Shown piece after piece: positions 20,220 to 28,663 of a stretch of 64,000 nucleotides of DNA. Under the pieces are notes generated by a model that was given only the letters and a program-made list of their open reading frames with translations, made no database searches and had not been told where the DNA came from. Made by a program: the position numbers and the translations under genes. How positions within the stretch are numbered: position 1 is the stretch's first letter; each line of letters opens with the position of its first letter. This DNA comes from Arthrobacter sp. AK04 (GTDB lineage: Bacteria > Actinomycetota > Actinomycetes > Actinomycetales > Micrococcaceae): NCBI RefSeq assembly GCF_021129155.1, contig NZ_JAJOMC010000008.1, forward strand, positions 1-64,000. Direction: 5' to 3'.

Positions 20220-20648
20220 CTAGATACCGATGAATCGGAGATGCCAGGGTTCGTAGAAATAGCCGGTGATGGCGTGGGCGCCCGTCGGGTACCGCATGAT
20301 GAACTGGCCGAGTGCGGCAACGTGGCCGTCGTACGTGGCGGCCTGGGTGACGAGGGAGCGGTATCCGCTGGCGAGGGTCATGGTCATGGTCATGCCGTCG
20401 TGGGCTGCTGCCGCGAACGTGGCTTCCCCTGCTACAACGGTCCGGCCGTTCAGGAGCGCCGCTTCATGCCGGATAGCAAGCCGGACGTTGGGTGCCACCA
20501 GGTCAGCGGGAACATATCCGGCCGGCGCCAGCGGGCGTTGCTTGGTGACGGCCTCGGAGCGTACGGCTGGTACCTGAACGGCCTTACACAACTCCGGCCG
20601 CAGGCAATCAGCTGACACCAGCCCGTCATGCTTTGCTACGCCCAACAC
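20220..20648 (-). pseudogene. VanY-type D-Ala-D-Ala carboxypeptidase with internal deletion
   Basis: The frame keeps both ends of a VanY domain, ASGYRSLVTQAATYD and FIMRYPTGAHAITGYFYEPW-HLRF, but joins them directly. In functional members about 45-50 residues with the zinc ligands (SEHQTG..D) lie between. The frame is preserved, so a product may be made, but it lacks catalytic metal ligands. The N-terminal part looks degraded and the start is unclear. Interpreted as a decayed cell-wall peptidase gene. Confidence 0.6.
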
Positions 20649-20688
20649 CGTGTGGTGAGATTAGCCCACATTCGACTTGGGGGAGTGC

Positions 20689-21456
20689 ATGAACAACGAC
20701 GATCTGGCAGCACGTGCGGACCGCATCAGGGGTATGGTCGCCCTGCTGGACGGGCCAGCTGGGCGCAGCGAAAAGCGGCTCCGCGCCGTCATCCAGTCCG
20801 TAAACGGGCTCGCCAATCAGCTCCTAACAGCGGGGGCCGCAGACCCTGCCCTGAAAGCGGAAATCATCGCCTGGGTCATTCGGTTCCGGGCCGAGAAAGC
20901 ACAGCTGCCCGCGGCACCCCCAACGGAATCCGTCAACCAACGGTCGCCGCTTCCTCTTCAATCTCACGAGCTCCCTGAACAGGAGACCGCACCGTCGCCG
21001 CAGGTGCCTGAGCCGCGAACGCGCACCTTCGATTACGACACCACTGACTCAAGAACCGTATATGACCGCCGCGGCGCGAAAAAGAACAGGTGGCTGCGGT
21101 CCAACTTCGGGTCGAGCCCGAAAGCCATCGAGTTCAGCCAGAAGATACTCGCCCTACGCCAGGATGTTGAAGAGGCTCTCAGCAGCCCGGACACGGATCC
21201 TTCTTTCCTGCTGGTGAGAATCGTGAACCTGTACGTCACCCGCAAGGCTGCCCTGAAAACAAACTACGAACACGAGGTTTGCGATGAGCTCGACGGTATG
21301 GCCATCCGCGTAGCCGGCATAACGGCCAGGGAAGCTGCCGCAGCGGCACGATCAAAGGTGCGCCACCACAAACCAGTTCCGGCCGAGGTTGCACCCATCT
21401 TCACAAGGCAAGTCGTTTCGGGCGGGCTGCCCACCCTTGGACGCGGCCGCCGGTAG
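20689..21456 (+). CDS. Hypothetical protein of the element
   Basis: A 255-residue protein without a family I recognise. Residues 1-75 are helical with a short coiled coil (ADRIRGMVALLDG, ADPALKAEIIAWVIRFRAEK), 80-120 are Pro/Glu-rich linker, and 130-235 are helical and basic (RWLRSNFGSSPKAIEFSQK). The C-terminus ends in an Arg-rich GRGRR. ATG 20689 follows GGGGGAG closely; TTG 20677 is an alternative. A gap of 275 bp without a clear gene follows before the restriction gene. Confidence 0.6.
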   Translation: MNNDDLAARADRIRGMVALLDGPAGRSEKRLRAVIQSVNGLANQLLTAGAADPALKAEIIAWVIRFRAEKAQLPAAPPTESVNQRSPLPLQSHELPEQETAPSPQVPEPRTRTFDYDTTDSRTVYDRRGAKKNRWLRSNFGSSPKAIEFSQKILALRQDVEEALSSPDTDPSFLLVRIVNLYVTRKAALKTNYEHEVCDELDGMAIRVAGITAREAAAAARSKVRHHKPVPAEVAPIFTRQVVSGGLPTLGRGRR

Positions 21457-21731
21457 ACGGTCCGTCCATTTTTTTCCCTCGCTGTATCGGCGGGTTGCCG
21501 CACACACCAGTGCATGGCCGACAACATCTCGATCGCCAAAGGGATCCTCTTCGGCGGCTAGTTGGCAGTTACCCATGGGGCACCTGTCCACGTCCACGCT
21601 GGACAATCCGTTGCTGGATGCTGAAGATCTACCTTGAATTGGTTGCACCCCAGATGGCATAAGTATAAAACGCGCGTATCTCGCGGGACCAACCCGTGCC
21701 GTACGCTTACGGGAAAAGACTAGGGGGAAGT

Positions 21732-23429
21732 ATGACCGCTGCGATTGTCACCGCAAAGGATCCAAAGCCAACTTCTGAACGCATCCAGCAGTTGGCCGTA
21801 AGAGTGCTGATGGGGGACATCGTGTTGCCGGAGTTTCAGCGCCCATATGTTTGGAAGCGCCGCCAAATTCTCGAGCTTTTGGATTCCATCCTCCGGAACT
21901 ATCCAATAGGCAGTATGCTCCTTTGGGAGTCCAAGCAGGCTTTGACCAGCAAGCGATCAATTGCGGACCTTGAAGTTGCCGAGCGCAGCGAAAATTACCC
22001 CGTCAACTATCTTCTGGATGGTCAGCAAAGGCTGTCTACTGTGTGTGGGGTCTTAAACTGGCAGCACACGGAGGCCAAGAGCATTTGGAATGTCATCTAC
22101 GACCTCAAAACCGAGAAATTCTCTCACATCGATCATTTAGACGAGGTCCCAATACATCAGATCCCGTTGAGCAGACTAAGCGATCCAGCGAGTTTCTACC
22201 GCCGGCTCGCTCCGCTGGAGGACCAGACGCTGAGTCACCGTGCCGATGTGCTATTCAATCGTTTCAAGGACTATCAGGTCCCTTTGGTGACGCTAGGAGA
22301 CATGTCTATCCGGGACGTCGCCCCCGTATTTGAACGTATCAACTCAACCGGTACGCGGCTAACTATTTTTGACCTTATGCGGGCAGCAACTTGGAGTCCT
22401 GATTTCGACCTGGGAAAAACCGTCGACGACCTGCGGGCGGCCATCGAACCGAAAAAGTTTCACGGGCTCGACGCTAAGACCTTCCTGCGCGCGTTGGCGG
22501 CCGCAGGTGGAAACGACTTCTCCGCTGAGAGCATCGACGGGCTTCGCAATCTGAAGACGGCCGAGTTGACGGCCGCGGCGGAAGCGACCAAGAAGGCGGC
22601 GCTACGTGCAGCAGACTTCCTGTCGACAGAGGTGGGTGCACCCACTTCGGAAGCCCTTCCGTACTCCAATCAGTTCGCGTTCCTGTGCGAGGTCTTTCGC
22701 AGAGTGCCGGAACCTAACCACCATCAGCTGGAAGCAATATTGCGGTGGTTCTGGAAGAGCACTCTTGGTAACTACTTCGCGGGTTGGAATACAGCCCAGA
22801 TGAGTGCGGACTCGAAGATCATCAAAGCCTGGGCTGATGGCAGTCAGTCTGAGATAGAGGTGCGGGTTCTTATTCCGAGCCAGATGATATGGGAGAAGAA
22901 AGCGTTCCGGTCGAACAGCGCCGTCTCGAAGATGATTGGGATCATGCTCGGTCATGCTCAACCGCGAGACATCGTGACCGGGCAGGCAATCGACGTTGGG
23001 AAATCTTTGGCCTGGTCTAATGACAAGGAGTATCATCACTTCTTTCCTCAGCAGTATCTCGCTCGGCAAGGAGTCGGGGCATCCGGTTCGAATCTCGTGG
23101 CCAACATCGTGCTACTCACGTCAAAGAGCAATATTTCGATTCGGGATACCGCGCCAAGTGAATACCTTCAGAAGATAATTGATCACAGTGGCAGGGACGC
23201 GCTCGTCGCCCGACTACGAACAAATCTCGTCCCTGAAGACGCCCTCGACGCTGCATTGAAGGACGACTACGAAGGCTTCTTGAAATGCCGAGGCGCTTTC
23301 CTCCACGCAGAGGCGCTCAAGCTGACGGGCGAAGAGAATGGGCAGGTCGTCTCTAGTTCTCAGGCGTTGGAAGCAACCGAGGATTCTCCGGACTTCGAAG
23401 AAGACCTGGACGTGGACCCGACTGAATAG
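21732..23429 (+). CDS. GmrSD-type restriction protein (DUF262 + DUF1524)
   Basis: A 565-residue single polypeptide. The N-terminal DUF262 (ParB/GmrS-like NTPase) domain shows EFQRPYVWKRRQI near residue 35 and LLDGQQRLST at about 96. The C-terminal DUF1524 (HNH-like nuclease) domain shows EYHHFFPQQYL near 433 followed by NIVLLTSKSN and PSEYL. Such proteins form type IV systems that attack modified (e.g. glucosylated) phage DNA; GmrSD of E. coli is the known example. ATG 21732 follows GGGGGAAG. The A/T content of its codons is higher than in neighbouring genes, a sign of separate acquisition. The target modification cannot be read from sequence. Confidence 0.82.
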   Translation: MTAAIVTAKDPKPTSERIQQLAVRVLMGDIVLPEFQRPYVWKRRQILELLDSILRNYPIGSMLLWESKQALTSKRSIADLEVAERSENYPVNYLLDGQQRLSTVCGVLNWQHTEAKSIWNVIYDLKTEKFSHIDHLDEVPIHQIPLSRLSDPASFYRRLAPLEDQTLSHRADVLFNRFKDYQVPLVTLGDMSIRDVAPVFERINSTGTRLTIFDLMRAATWSPDFDLGKTVDDLRAAIEPKKFHGLDAKTFLRALAAAGGNDFSAESIDGLRNLKTAELTAAAEATKKAALRAADFLSTEVGAPTSEALPYSNQFAFLCEVFRRVPEPNHHQLEAILRWFWKSTLGNYFAGWNTAQMSADSKIIKAWADGSQSEIEVRVLIPSQMIWEKKAFRSNSAVSKMIGIMLGHAQPRDIVTGQAIDVGKSLAWSNDKEYHHFFPQQYLARQGVGASGSNLVANIVLLTSKSNISIRDTAPSEYLQKIIDHSGRDALVARLRTNLVPEDALDAALKDDYEGFLKCRGAFLHAEALKLTGEENGQVVSSSQALEATEDSPDFEEDLDVDPTE

Positions 23430-24073
23430 TCCAGGAAAACACGCGTTTGAAAAGGCATGCATTTCACCATGGCACGGGAGTGGGCCAACTTCGACGGGTA
23501 GGGCGGTCGTTCACAGCGGTCGTTAGTATGCTGGAGAGGTGTCGCCGGGCTTAGGTAGGATTGCTCCACCGATGAGGAAAGCAATTCGTATGATGCTGAA
23601 AGCTGTTGGAGGACTCCTGGGTGCCCCGATCAGGGCCGCCTCCTTCCCTTGCTGGCACTTCATCAGACTGGAGTCATACCCTTAGGGCCGCGATAGCAGC
23701 GAGATCGCCCATGCTCGTGCGCAGGTCGCGCCGGCAGGAGGACGAAGGACTTGCGATCGGTTTTGTCACGCTTGGCTGTCCTTTGAAAAGCTATACCAGT
23801 CGGCATGTCCGGCGCTTATTAGTGATGAACTCCTGCACAGTCTCACGGTCAGCCGTAGTACACGTCATGATTGCACTATCCCTGATGCAGTCATGAAGAT
23901 CTGCACCCTCGGTTCTGAGCTGCCTACAAATTGCCGCGCATGGTGCGCGCCTGCCTCGGCTCTGGACATGTCCAGAGCCGAGGGCGTTCAATTGAAGCTG
24001 GGGCGCTTGGCGCGCTCCGGTGGCAGTTGTCAATGGCAGCCACGCTTGCTGTCCGCTGCAAGGAGGGGGCGGT
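23430..24073. other. 644-bp region without a confident gene
   Basis: No frame here has a good ribosome site and known similarity. A 37-codon frame at 23572-23685 encodes a basic amphipathic peptide (MRKAIRMMLKAVGGLLGAP) of doubtful reality. The notable item is the perfect palindrome at 23954-23983. Confidence 0.5.
23954..23983. promoter_or_regulatory. 30-bp perfect palindrome upstream of immA operon
   Basis: CCTCGGCTCTGGACA is followed at once by its exact complement TGTCCAGAGCCGAGG, with no spacer. It lies 90 bp before the ImmA-like gene. It could be an operator for a dimeric repressor, a hairpin in the leader RNA, or a recombination site. The symmetry is direct; the role is inferred. Confidence 0.6.
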
Positions 24074-24562
24074 ATGGACCAGCATAAATCGCAAGAGCAG
24101 GGGCCAGCCCAGGTTGCGGCCGAGGCATTCGTATCACTGCGGCTACCGAGCCACCTGACGCTGGAGAGGCTCATCGCAATCGTGGCCGCCCGACGTCGGC
24201 GTCGAATCGAGATCGAAGCCACAACGATCCTCAACGGCACGTCCGTCTGCGGCCTCTGGTTGTCGACGGATACCCGGGAAATCATTCTGCACGCCGTCAC
24301 GGACTCAGCGCTCCATAGGCAGCAGTTCATCCTTCATGAACTTGGGCATATGATCCTGCGCCACGATGAGTTGGGAATTTCCTCCGACTATGCAGCAAGC
24401 CTCTTCCCGAATCTTGACGGAGAGATGGTGTCACGAGCTTTGGCACGGAGCAGCTTCGTCGACGACCTGGAGGCCGCAGCTGAGACTCTCGCGGATCTTC
24501 TTGCCGGCGCTATCCGCGACAGCACCGTGGAGCCAAGGTCATTTGAACAGGTTTTCGGGTGA
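24074..24562 (+). CDS. ImmA/IrrE-type metallopeptidase
   Basis: A 162-residue zinc peptidase with HELGH at residues 88-92 in a typical ImmA context (LHRQQFILHELGHMILRH). ImmA-type proteases in ICEBs1 and related elements cleave the element repressor after host signals, so this gene probably switches the element from silent to active state. AGGAGG (24061-24066) precedes ATG 24074. It overlaps the next gene by 4 nt, and the operon contains an XRE regulator that could be the substrate. Confidence 0.85.
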   Translation: MDQHKSQEQGPAQVAAEAFVSLRLPSHLTLERLIAIVAARRRRRIEIEATTILNGTSVCGLWLSTDTREIILHAVTDSALHRQQFILHELGHMILRHDELGISSDYAASLFPNLDGEMVSRALARSSFVDDLEAAAETLADLLAGAIRDSTVEPRSFEQVFG

Positions 24563-25596
24563 TCCAGGCAGTCACGGCTGCGGTGATCTGGGGCCTCGTT
24601 TTGTGCTTGCTACCCGGCGCGCGCACGAGGAAAGACCACAGCATCCTCGTTGCCGCTGTTGCGATTGCAACCGCGCTCTCCTTGAATGTCGATCCAATCT
24701 ATCGCGCGGGTGATCGAGCCCTCGGCGGCCACAACCTCCTGGATCTTCTCGCGAACATTCTGATGGTCGTGGGAATCTTCTTCCTTTCCCAGGCGATCCT
24801 CCGGGCTGCAGAACTTAACGATGCACCAGCGCGCAGAGACCGTCGCGGCCTCCTAATTTTGGGTCTGGTCACCGTCGGGCTGGTCCTTGCATTCCTCCGC
24901 ATTGACGCACCAGCGTCCTCAACCAAATTCATGTTGGATTACGGGGACCAGCCCGCTGCCGCCCTCTATTCCGCGATCCAGTTTGTTTACATCGGGGTGG
25001 TCGTCGGCATCGCCGGATACGTCTGCTTCAGATTCCGACGGCGGATGGCCGCTTCCTACTTTCGTGTCGCCTTTACGCTCATCGGCATGGGGTGCTTGCT
25101 GGCTCTCGTCGTAGTGTTCTCAGTTTTGGGGATGGACCTAGCCCATCTTTTCGGAGACCAGTCGACCATGCAGCAGTTGGGGGCTATATACGACACCAGC
25201 TTTGTCGGGGCCATGTTGTTCCTGTGTGCCGGACTTGCCCTGCCGCCAGTAGCGCGCCGAATCGTTCAACGAACGCAACAGAGGACCCAGGCTGGCTTGC
25301 TAGAAGACCTCAGATCCACCTGGGAAAAAGCGACAGCTACCCGCAAGGATGGACGCCTGGCGACTCCCGCTGGAGTCATCGAGCGGGGAGACCCAGAGAC
25401 GCGGAGGCTTCATCGGATGCTCGTCGAGATCGAGGATGCTCTCCTGATGGATCCCGCTGCTGCTAGGTTGCTGGATGAGGCTGATTTTCAAACATTGACT
25501 CGAACAGAGAATTACCTCGCTTCCCATAGGGACTCACAGAGTGATCGATTGGGCATGGCGCGATGGGGGAGGGGGAAGAACCGAAGTGGCAGATGA
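24559..25596 (+). CDS. Polytopic membrane protein, MAB_1171c-like
   Basis: A 345-residue protein with about seven hydrophobic segments in its first 235 residues and a basic, helical cytosolic tail. It resembles the actinobacterial MAB_1171c-like family (called putative transporter, no proven substrate), often found next to ImmA and XRE genes. The GTG start is inside the end of immA (GTGA) and its own end overlaps the XRE gene. The tight coupling suggests it senses or relays a signal to the protease/regulator pair; this is inference. Confidence 0.65.
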   Translation: MIQAVTAAVIWGLVLCLLPGARTRKDHSILVAAVAIATALSLNVDPIYRAGDRALGGHNLLDLLANILMVVGIFFLSQAILRAAELNDAPARRDRRGLLILGLVTVGLVLAFLRIDAPASSTKFMLDYGDQPAAALYSAIQFVYIGVVVGIAGYVCFRFRRRMAASYFRVAFTLIGMGCLLALVVVFSVLGMDLAHLFGDQSTMQQLGAIYDTSFVGAMLFLCAGLALPPVARRIVQRTQQRTQAGLLEDLRSTWEKATATRKDGRLATPAGVIERGDPETRRLHRMLVEIEDALLMDPAAARLLDEADFQTLTRTENYLASHRDSQSDRLGMARWGRGKNRSGR

Positions 25597-26029
25597 TGCT
25601 GTAGAACCCTCGGAGTCGCCGCAGGCCAGGCTCGCTCGCAAGATCAATCTCTTGCTGGATTTGTATGAGTCCCGAGGAACAGGGCCCTTGTCCTACAGGG
25701 AAGTCAGCGAAGCAATGTCTCAACATGGCACGCCGTTGTCGAGGTCACGATGGGCCTACATGCGGAGCGGTGACAGCTCCCTGGCTATGGACCAGGATCT
25801 GCTGCAGAACCTTGCGGCATTCTTCGGCGTGGATCGCCGATACCTTCTGGATGACTCAACAGAGATACCCGAACTAGTGGAAGCCCAACTCAACCTCCTG
25901 AGGTCGATGCGGGAGGCTCGCGTCAAGAATTTCGCAGCTCGGCAATTGCAGGATTTGTCTCCCGAGACGCTGGCTCGGCTGAGGGAGGTCATCGACAAGC
26001 ATGTCAGGAGCGAAGATGAGGACTCCTAG
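25586..26029 (+). CDS. EspR-like XRE regulator 1
   Basis: A 147-residue protein with an N-terminal helix-turn-helix (LARKINLLLDLYESRG to LSRSRWAYMRSGD) followed by AAFFGVDRRYLLDD and a C-terminal helical region with REARVKNFAARQLQDLSPE. The layout matches Mycobacterium EspR (SGN, NFF..AAYF, RDDGVRRIAQRA), a dimeric nucleoid-binding regulator. GTG 25586 is preceded by GGGGGAAGAA. It is clearly paralogous to the gene at 27614. A likely target of the ImmA protease of the same operon, by analogy only. Confidence 0.75.
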   Translation: MADDAVEPSESPQARLARKINLLLDLYESRGTGPLSYREVSEAMSQHGTPLSRSRWAYMRSGDSSLAMDQDLLQNLAAFFGVDRRYLLDDSTEIPELVEAQLNLLRSMREARVKNFAARQLQDLSPETLARLREVIDKHVRSEDEDS

Positions 26030-27191
26030 AATGCTGGGCCTTCTCAGCATTGCAGCCGTATGCGCATCTTCAGTGACGTTCTTGGGAGCTGCCTACTTTG
26101 CGCGCAGGGTGGTTGTGCCGAGCACTTCACGACGGGAGGATCTTTCCATCAGGAAAGTCTTCTCCGGCGAGGATGGATCCCTGAGGATTGAACTGCCAGC
26201 GACCCCATTAACCAGAGCACCAGGCCGCTACAGCTTGTGGTTCGGCAACGGCAAGGGCCATGCCTGCATTGGTGCTGTCGTAGACGAAGGCACGAATGCG
26301 GGAACAGTGACTCGGCTCGTGGAGCGAGTCGACTCCGGTGACATACACGCTGCTACCGCCGGCATTTGGAGCGGGTACGCATACTCCAAACCAGAGCAAC
26401 TGGGCCTGCCTTTTGAGGACGTGGAGATTCCGGTCGACGGCGGTATGGCACCAGCATGGAAATTCGCGCCCACGGTCGCCGGTCCAGTGTCTTCGACGTG
26501 GGCCATCCACGCGCATGGAATGGGTGGAAAACGAGCCGGCGCCCTTCGCGGTGTTCCTGTTGCGAGCAGACTCGGCATCACATCGCTGGTCGTGTCGTTC
26601 CGGAACGACGGCGAAGCGCCGCCGTCGAAAGATTCCCGGTACTCCTTGGGCCAGAACGAGTGGTCGGATGTCGAAGCGGCTATTAGGTACGCCGTGGACC
26701 ATGGCGCAGAGCGGCTCGTATTCTTTGGATGGTCTCTTGGCGGTTCCATGGCTCTGCGTGCAGCAGACCTCTCAGCCCATTCTGATCGGATCATCGGCCT
26801 GGTGCTCGTGGCTCCCGTCTTGGACTGGGCTGAAACTCTGACGTCTAATGGGAGCGCCAGTGGATTGCCGAAAGCTATCGCCAGGGCTGGGCTGAGTATG
26901 TTGGGTTCGAACGCAGGCCGCTGGGTCACGGGCCTGGAGCAATCCATTGACCTCTCCGCGCTGGACTGGGTTACCCGCGCTGGTGACCTCAAGACGCCGA
27001 CCCTCATACTGCATGGGATTGATGATAAATCGACCCCGGTGGCAGTCTCTGCGCGATTCGCTGAGCTACGACCCGACCTCGTTCAGTTGGTTCGGTTCAA
27101 GGTTCCGGGACATTCACTCGAGTGGAATGCCGACACCGAGAGGTGGGAGTCATCCGTTACGCGGTTCCTGAAGTCGCTGCCCGCGGACTGA
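26016..27191 (+). CDS. Membrane-anchored alpha/beta hydrolase
   Basis: A 391-residue protein with an N-terminal signal-anchor (about 5-28) and an alpha/beta hydrolase domain: oxyanion strand IHAHGMGG, nucleophile elbow GWSLGG with Ser240, acid in LHGIDD and catalytic His in VPGHSLEW. The ORF can also begin at 26001, but ATG 26016 has AGGAG at 26005-26009. It overlaps the end of the XRE gene and so belongs to the same operon. The active site probably faces outside the membrane. Substrate unknown. Its last 109 bases overlap the 3' end of the minus-strand regulator gene. Confidence 0.78.
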   Translation: MRTPRMLGLLSIAAVCASSVTFLGAAYFARRVVVPSTSRREDLSIRKVFSGEDGSLRIELPATPLTRAPGRYSLWFGNGKGHACIGAVVDEGTNAGTVTRLVERVDSGDIHAATAGIWSGYAYSKPEQLGLPFEDVEIPVDGGMAPAWKFAPTVAGPVSSTWAIHAHGMGGKRAGALRGVPVASRLGITSLVVSFRNDGEAPPSKDSRYSLGQNEWSDVEAAIRYAVDHGAERLVFFGWSLGGSMALRAADLSAHSDRIIGLVLVAPVLDWAETLTSNGSASGLPKAIARAGLSMLGSNAGRWVTGLEQSIDLSALDWVTRAGDLKTPTLILHGIDDKSTPVAVSARFAELRPDLVQLVRFKVPGHSLEWNADTERWESSVTRFLKSLPAD

Positions 27192-27421
27192 AACGAAGCC
27201 GCAAGGTCCGCAAGTTCCCTTTCGACCTCATCCGGCCGCGCTGTGTACGTTCCCGACCCGAGGATGACTACGCCTGCTTCGCATAAAAGACTCAGATGCT
27301 TGCGTATGGAGGAAACAGACACGTCGAGGGCTGCAGCGGCTTCGCGGCAGGTCGCCGGGCCATGGGTGACCAAATAGCGAATGAGGCGGCTTCGCGTCCG
27401 GTTCATCAAGATGTTCGCCAT
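27083..27421 (-). CDS. Small ArsR-like winged-helix regulator 1
   Basis: A 112-residue protein whose first 70 residues form a winged helix: RSRLIRYLVTHGPATCREAAAALDVSVSSIRKHLSLLCEAGVV is typical of ArsR-type folds. No metal-binding Cys pair is visible. It converges on and overlaps the hydrolase gene by 109 bp, so its C-terminal 35 residues share DNA with that gene. Paralogous in layout to the gene at 28154. The start could also be the ATG at 27436 or 27406. Confidence 0.65.
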   Translation of the reverse strand: MANILMNRTRSRLIRYLVTHGPATCREAAAALDVSVSSIRKHLSLLCEAGVVILGSGTYTARPDEVERELADLAASFQSAGSDFRNRVTDDSHLSVSAFHSSECPGTLNRTN

Positions 27422-27578
27422 GAAGACCACAATCAAGTGACGAGGGAATCGCTTGTAGCCCGCTGTAGACGGGTCTACAGCAAAACGATACGCTCATGCA
27501 CATACGGATGGAAGGACGAAGCCCCGCTTATTGCATGTGGGGTTGGCCAAGGCAATACTGGGCACAATTAGTGACTCA

Positions 27579-27592
27579 ATGACGATAGTCAT
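27579..27592. promoter_or_regulatory. Operator-like inverted repeat before XRE 2
   Basis: ATGAC-GATA-GTCAT (27579-27592) lies 22 bp upstream of the GTG start at 27614 and contains the heptamer GACGATA. The same heptamer forms an inverted repeat at 28525-28545 before the sigma-like gene, suggesting a shared regulator. Confidence 0.4.
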
Positions 27593-27613
27593 GTCTGGTC
27601 TGGGAGGTGAAGC

Positions 27614-28123
27614 GTGTCTGGAGACGACAAAGGTCTCAAAGGCGCGGAACTGTCTCCCCAAGCCGAACTTGCACGCCGCCTAAACCTGCTGCTCGACGTC
27701 GTCGTTGCAGAGCGAGGACAACCCGTCACATTCCGCGAAGTCCAGCAAAAGCTGGCGGAGAAGGGCATCAAGCTTTCCAGGGCCCGCTGGTTCTACATGA
27801 AGGACGGCACAGGCAGGTTGGTGAGCGACCCGGCGCTACTGGGCGCCTTGTGCGACATCTTCAATGTGGATCCGGCATATCTGATGGGCAGCGACGCCGC
27901 AGATCTTCCCGAGCGCATCGATTCCCAGCTTGAGTTTGTGAAATCTCTCCGCGCTGCGAGAGTGAAGACGTTCGCGGCCCGCACCCTTGGCGACGTATCA
28001 CCAGAGACACTTCGGGCGATCACGGAGTATCTGAACAAGGACATCAGCCGCCGGCCAGAAGGGGAGAGGGCCGAGGCCGGTCCGCGGTTAGACGCGGACG
28101 AAGCGCCGGAGCGCGCAGACTAA
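27614..28123 (+). CDS. EspR-like XRE regulator 2
   Basis: A 169-residue paralogue of the gene at 25586: ARRLNLLLDVVVAERGQP, LSRARWFYMKDGTGR, IFNVDPAYLMGSD and RAARVKTFAARTLGDVSPE line up without gaps over about 125 residues. The C-terminal tail is acidic and Arg-rich. GTG 27614 follows GGGAGGTGAAGC. Divergent from the ArsR-like gene at 27421. Two related regulators allow heterodimers or cross-regulation, but this is only a possibility. Confidence 0.75.
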   Translation: MSGDDKGLKGAELSPQAELARRLNLLLDVVVAERGQPVTFREVQQKLAEKGIKLSRARWFYMKDGTGRLVSDPALLGALCDIFNVDPAYLMGSDAADLPERIDSQLEFVKSLRAARVKTFAARTLGDVSPETLRAITEYLNKDISRRPEGERAEAGPRLDADEAPERAD

Positions 28124-28153
28124 ACGTCGGCTCATCTTTCCAGCCCACTGCGG

Positions 28154-28477
28154 CTACTTTTCCAGCAAGTACTTGAGGTGGGCGTCGAGGAGTTCCTTGA
28201 TCCGGATAGGGTTCGCCGAATACCGCGGTGACCGTCCGTGCCTACGCCCAGGCTCGACGTCGACCATGACCACACCGGCCTCTTCGAGTGCGGTCAGATG
28301 CTTGGCCACGCTGGGATCGCCCGCGCTGACAGCAGCGACGATGTCTCCGCGCGTCGCCGGCCCGCTGGCCGTGAGGAATCGAAGAATTTCGTTTCGCGCC
28401 CGGTTGCCGAAGGTTGCGACGGCAGCTTCGACGTCGGCCGACCAGGCGGCATCGTGAGGCTGCGTAATTCTCGGCAT
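28154..28477 (-). CDS. Small ArsR-like winged-helix regulator 2
   Basis: A 107-residue protein: GNRARNEILRFLTASGPATRGDIVAAV, then recognition helix PSVAKHLTALEEAGVV and an Arg-rich wing GRRHGRSPRYSANP. Fits the ArsR/GntR-like winged-helix family; no metal-ligand Cys. It converges with XRE 2 (30 bp apart) and is divergent from the sigma-like gene, so it may act on the operator at 28525-28545. Confidence 0.72.
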   Translation of the reverse strand: MPRITQPHDAAWSADVEAAVATFGNRARNEILRFLTASGPATRGDIVAAVSAGDPSVAKHLTALEEAGVVMVDVEPGRRHGRSPRYSANPIRIKELLDAHLKYLLEK

Positions 28478-28522
28478 AAAGTCATTCTTCCCGAAGGCAG
28501 CGCAAAAAGTAAGAACAGCACT

Positions 28523-28551
28523 CTTGACGATACTTTAGCTATCGTCGACAA
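28523..28551 (+). promoter_or_regulatory. Promoter with overlapping operator before the sigma-like gene
   Basis: TTGACG (28523-28528) and GACAAT (28546-28551) are 17 bp apart, a good -35/-10 pair. The inverted repeat GACGATA-N7-TATCGTC (28525-28545) overlaps the -35 and spacer, the place for a repressor site. The gene at 28664 would be transcribed from here. Confidence 0.5.
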
Positions 28552-28663
28552 TAATTCCTGTAGCTTCTTCTGATCGTTGTTGGATGTCCGCATCCACTAA
28601 CTGGGGTGGCCGTTTGCGCGACTCTGCGAACTACTCGATCTGAACAGTCAAAGCGGTGAAGCC

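Noticed and set aside
23606..23896. Plus-strand 96-codon frame in the gap before immA
   Set aside because: No ribosome site, irregular composition and no similarity.
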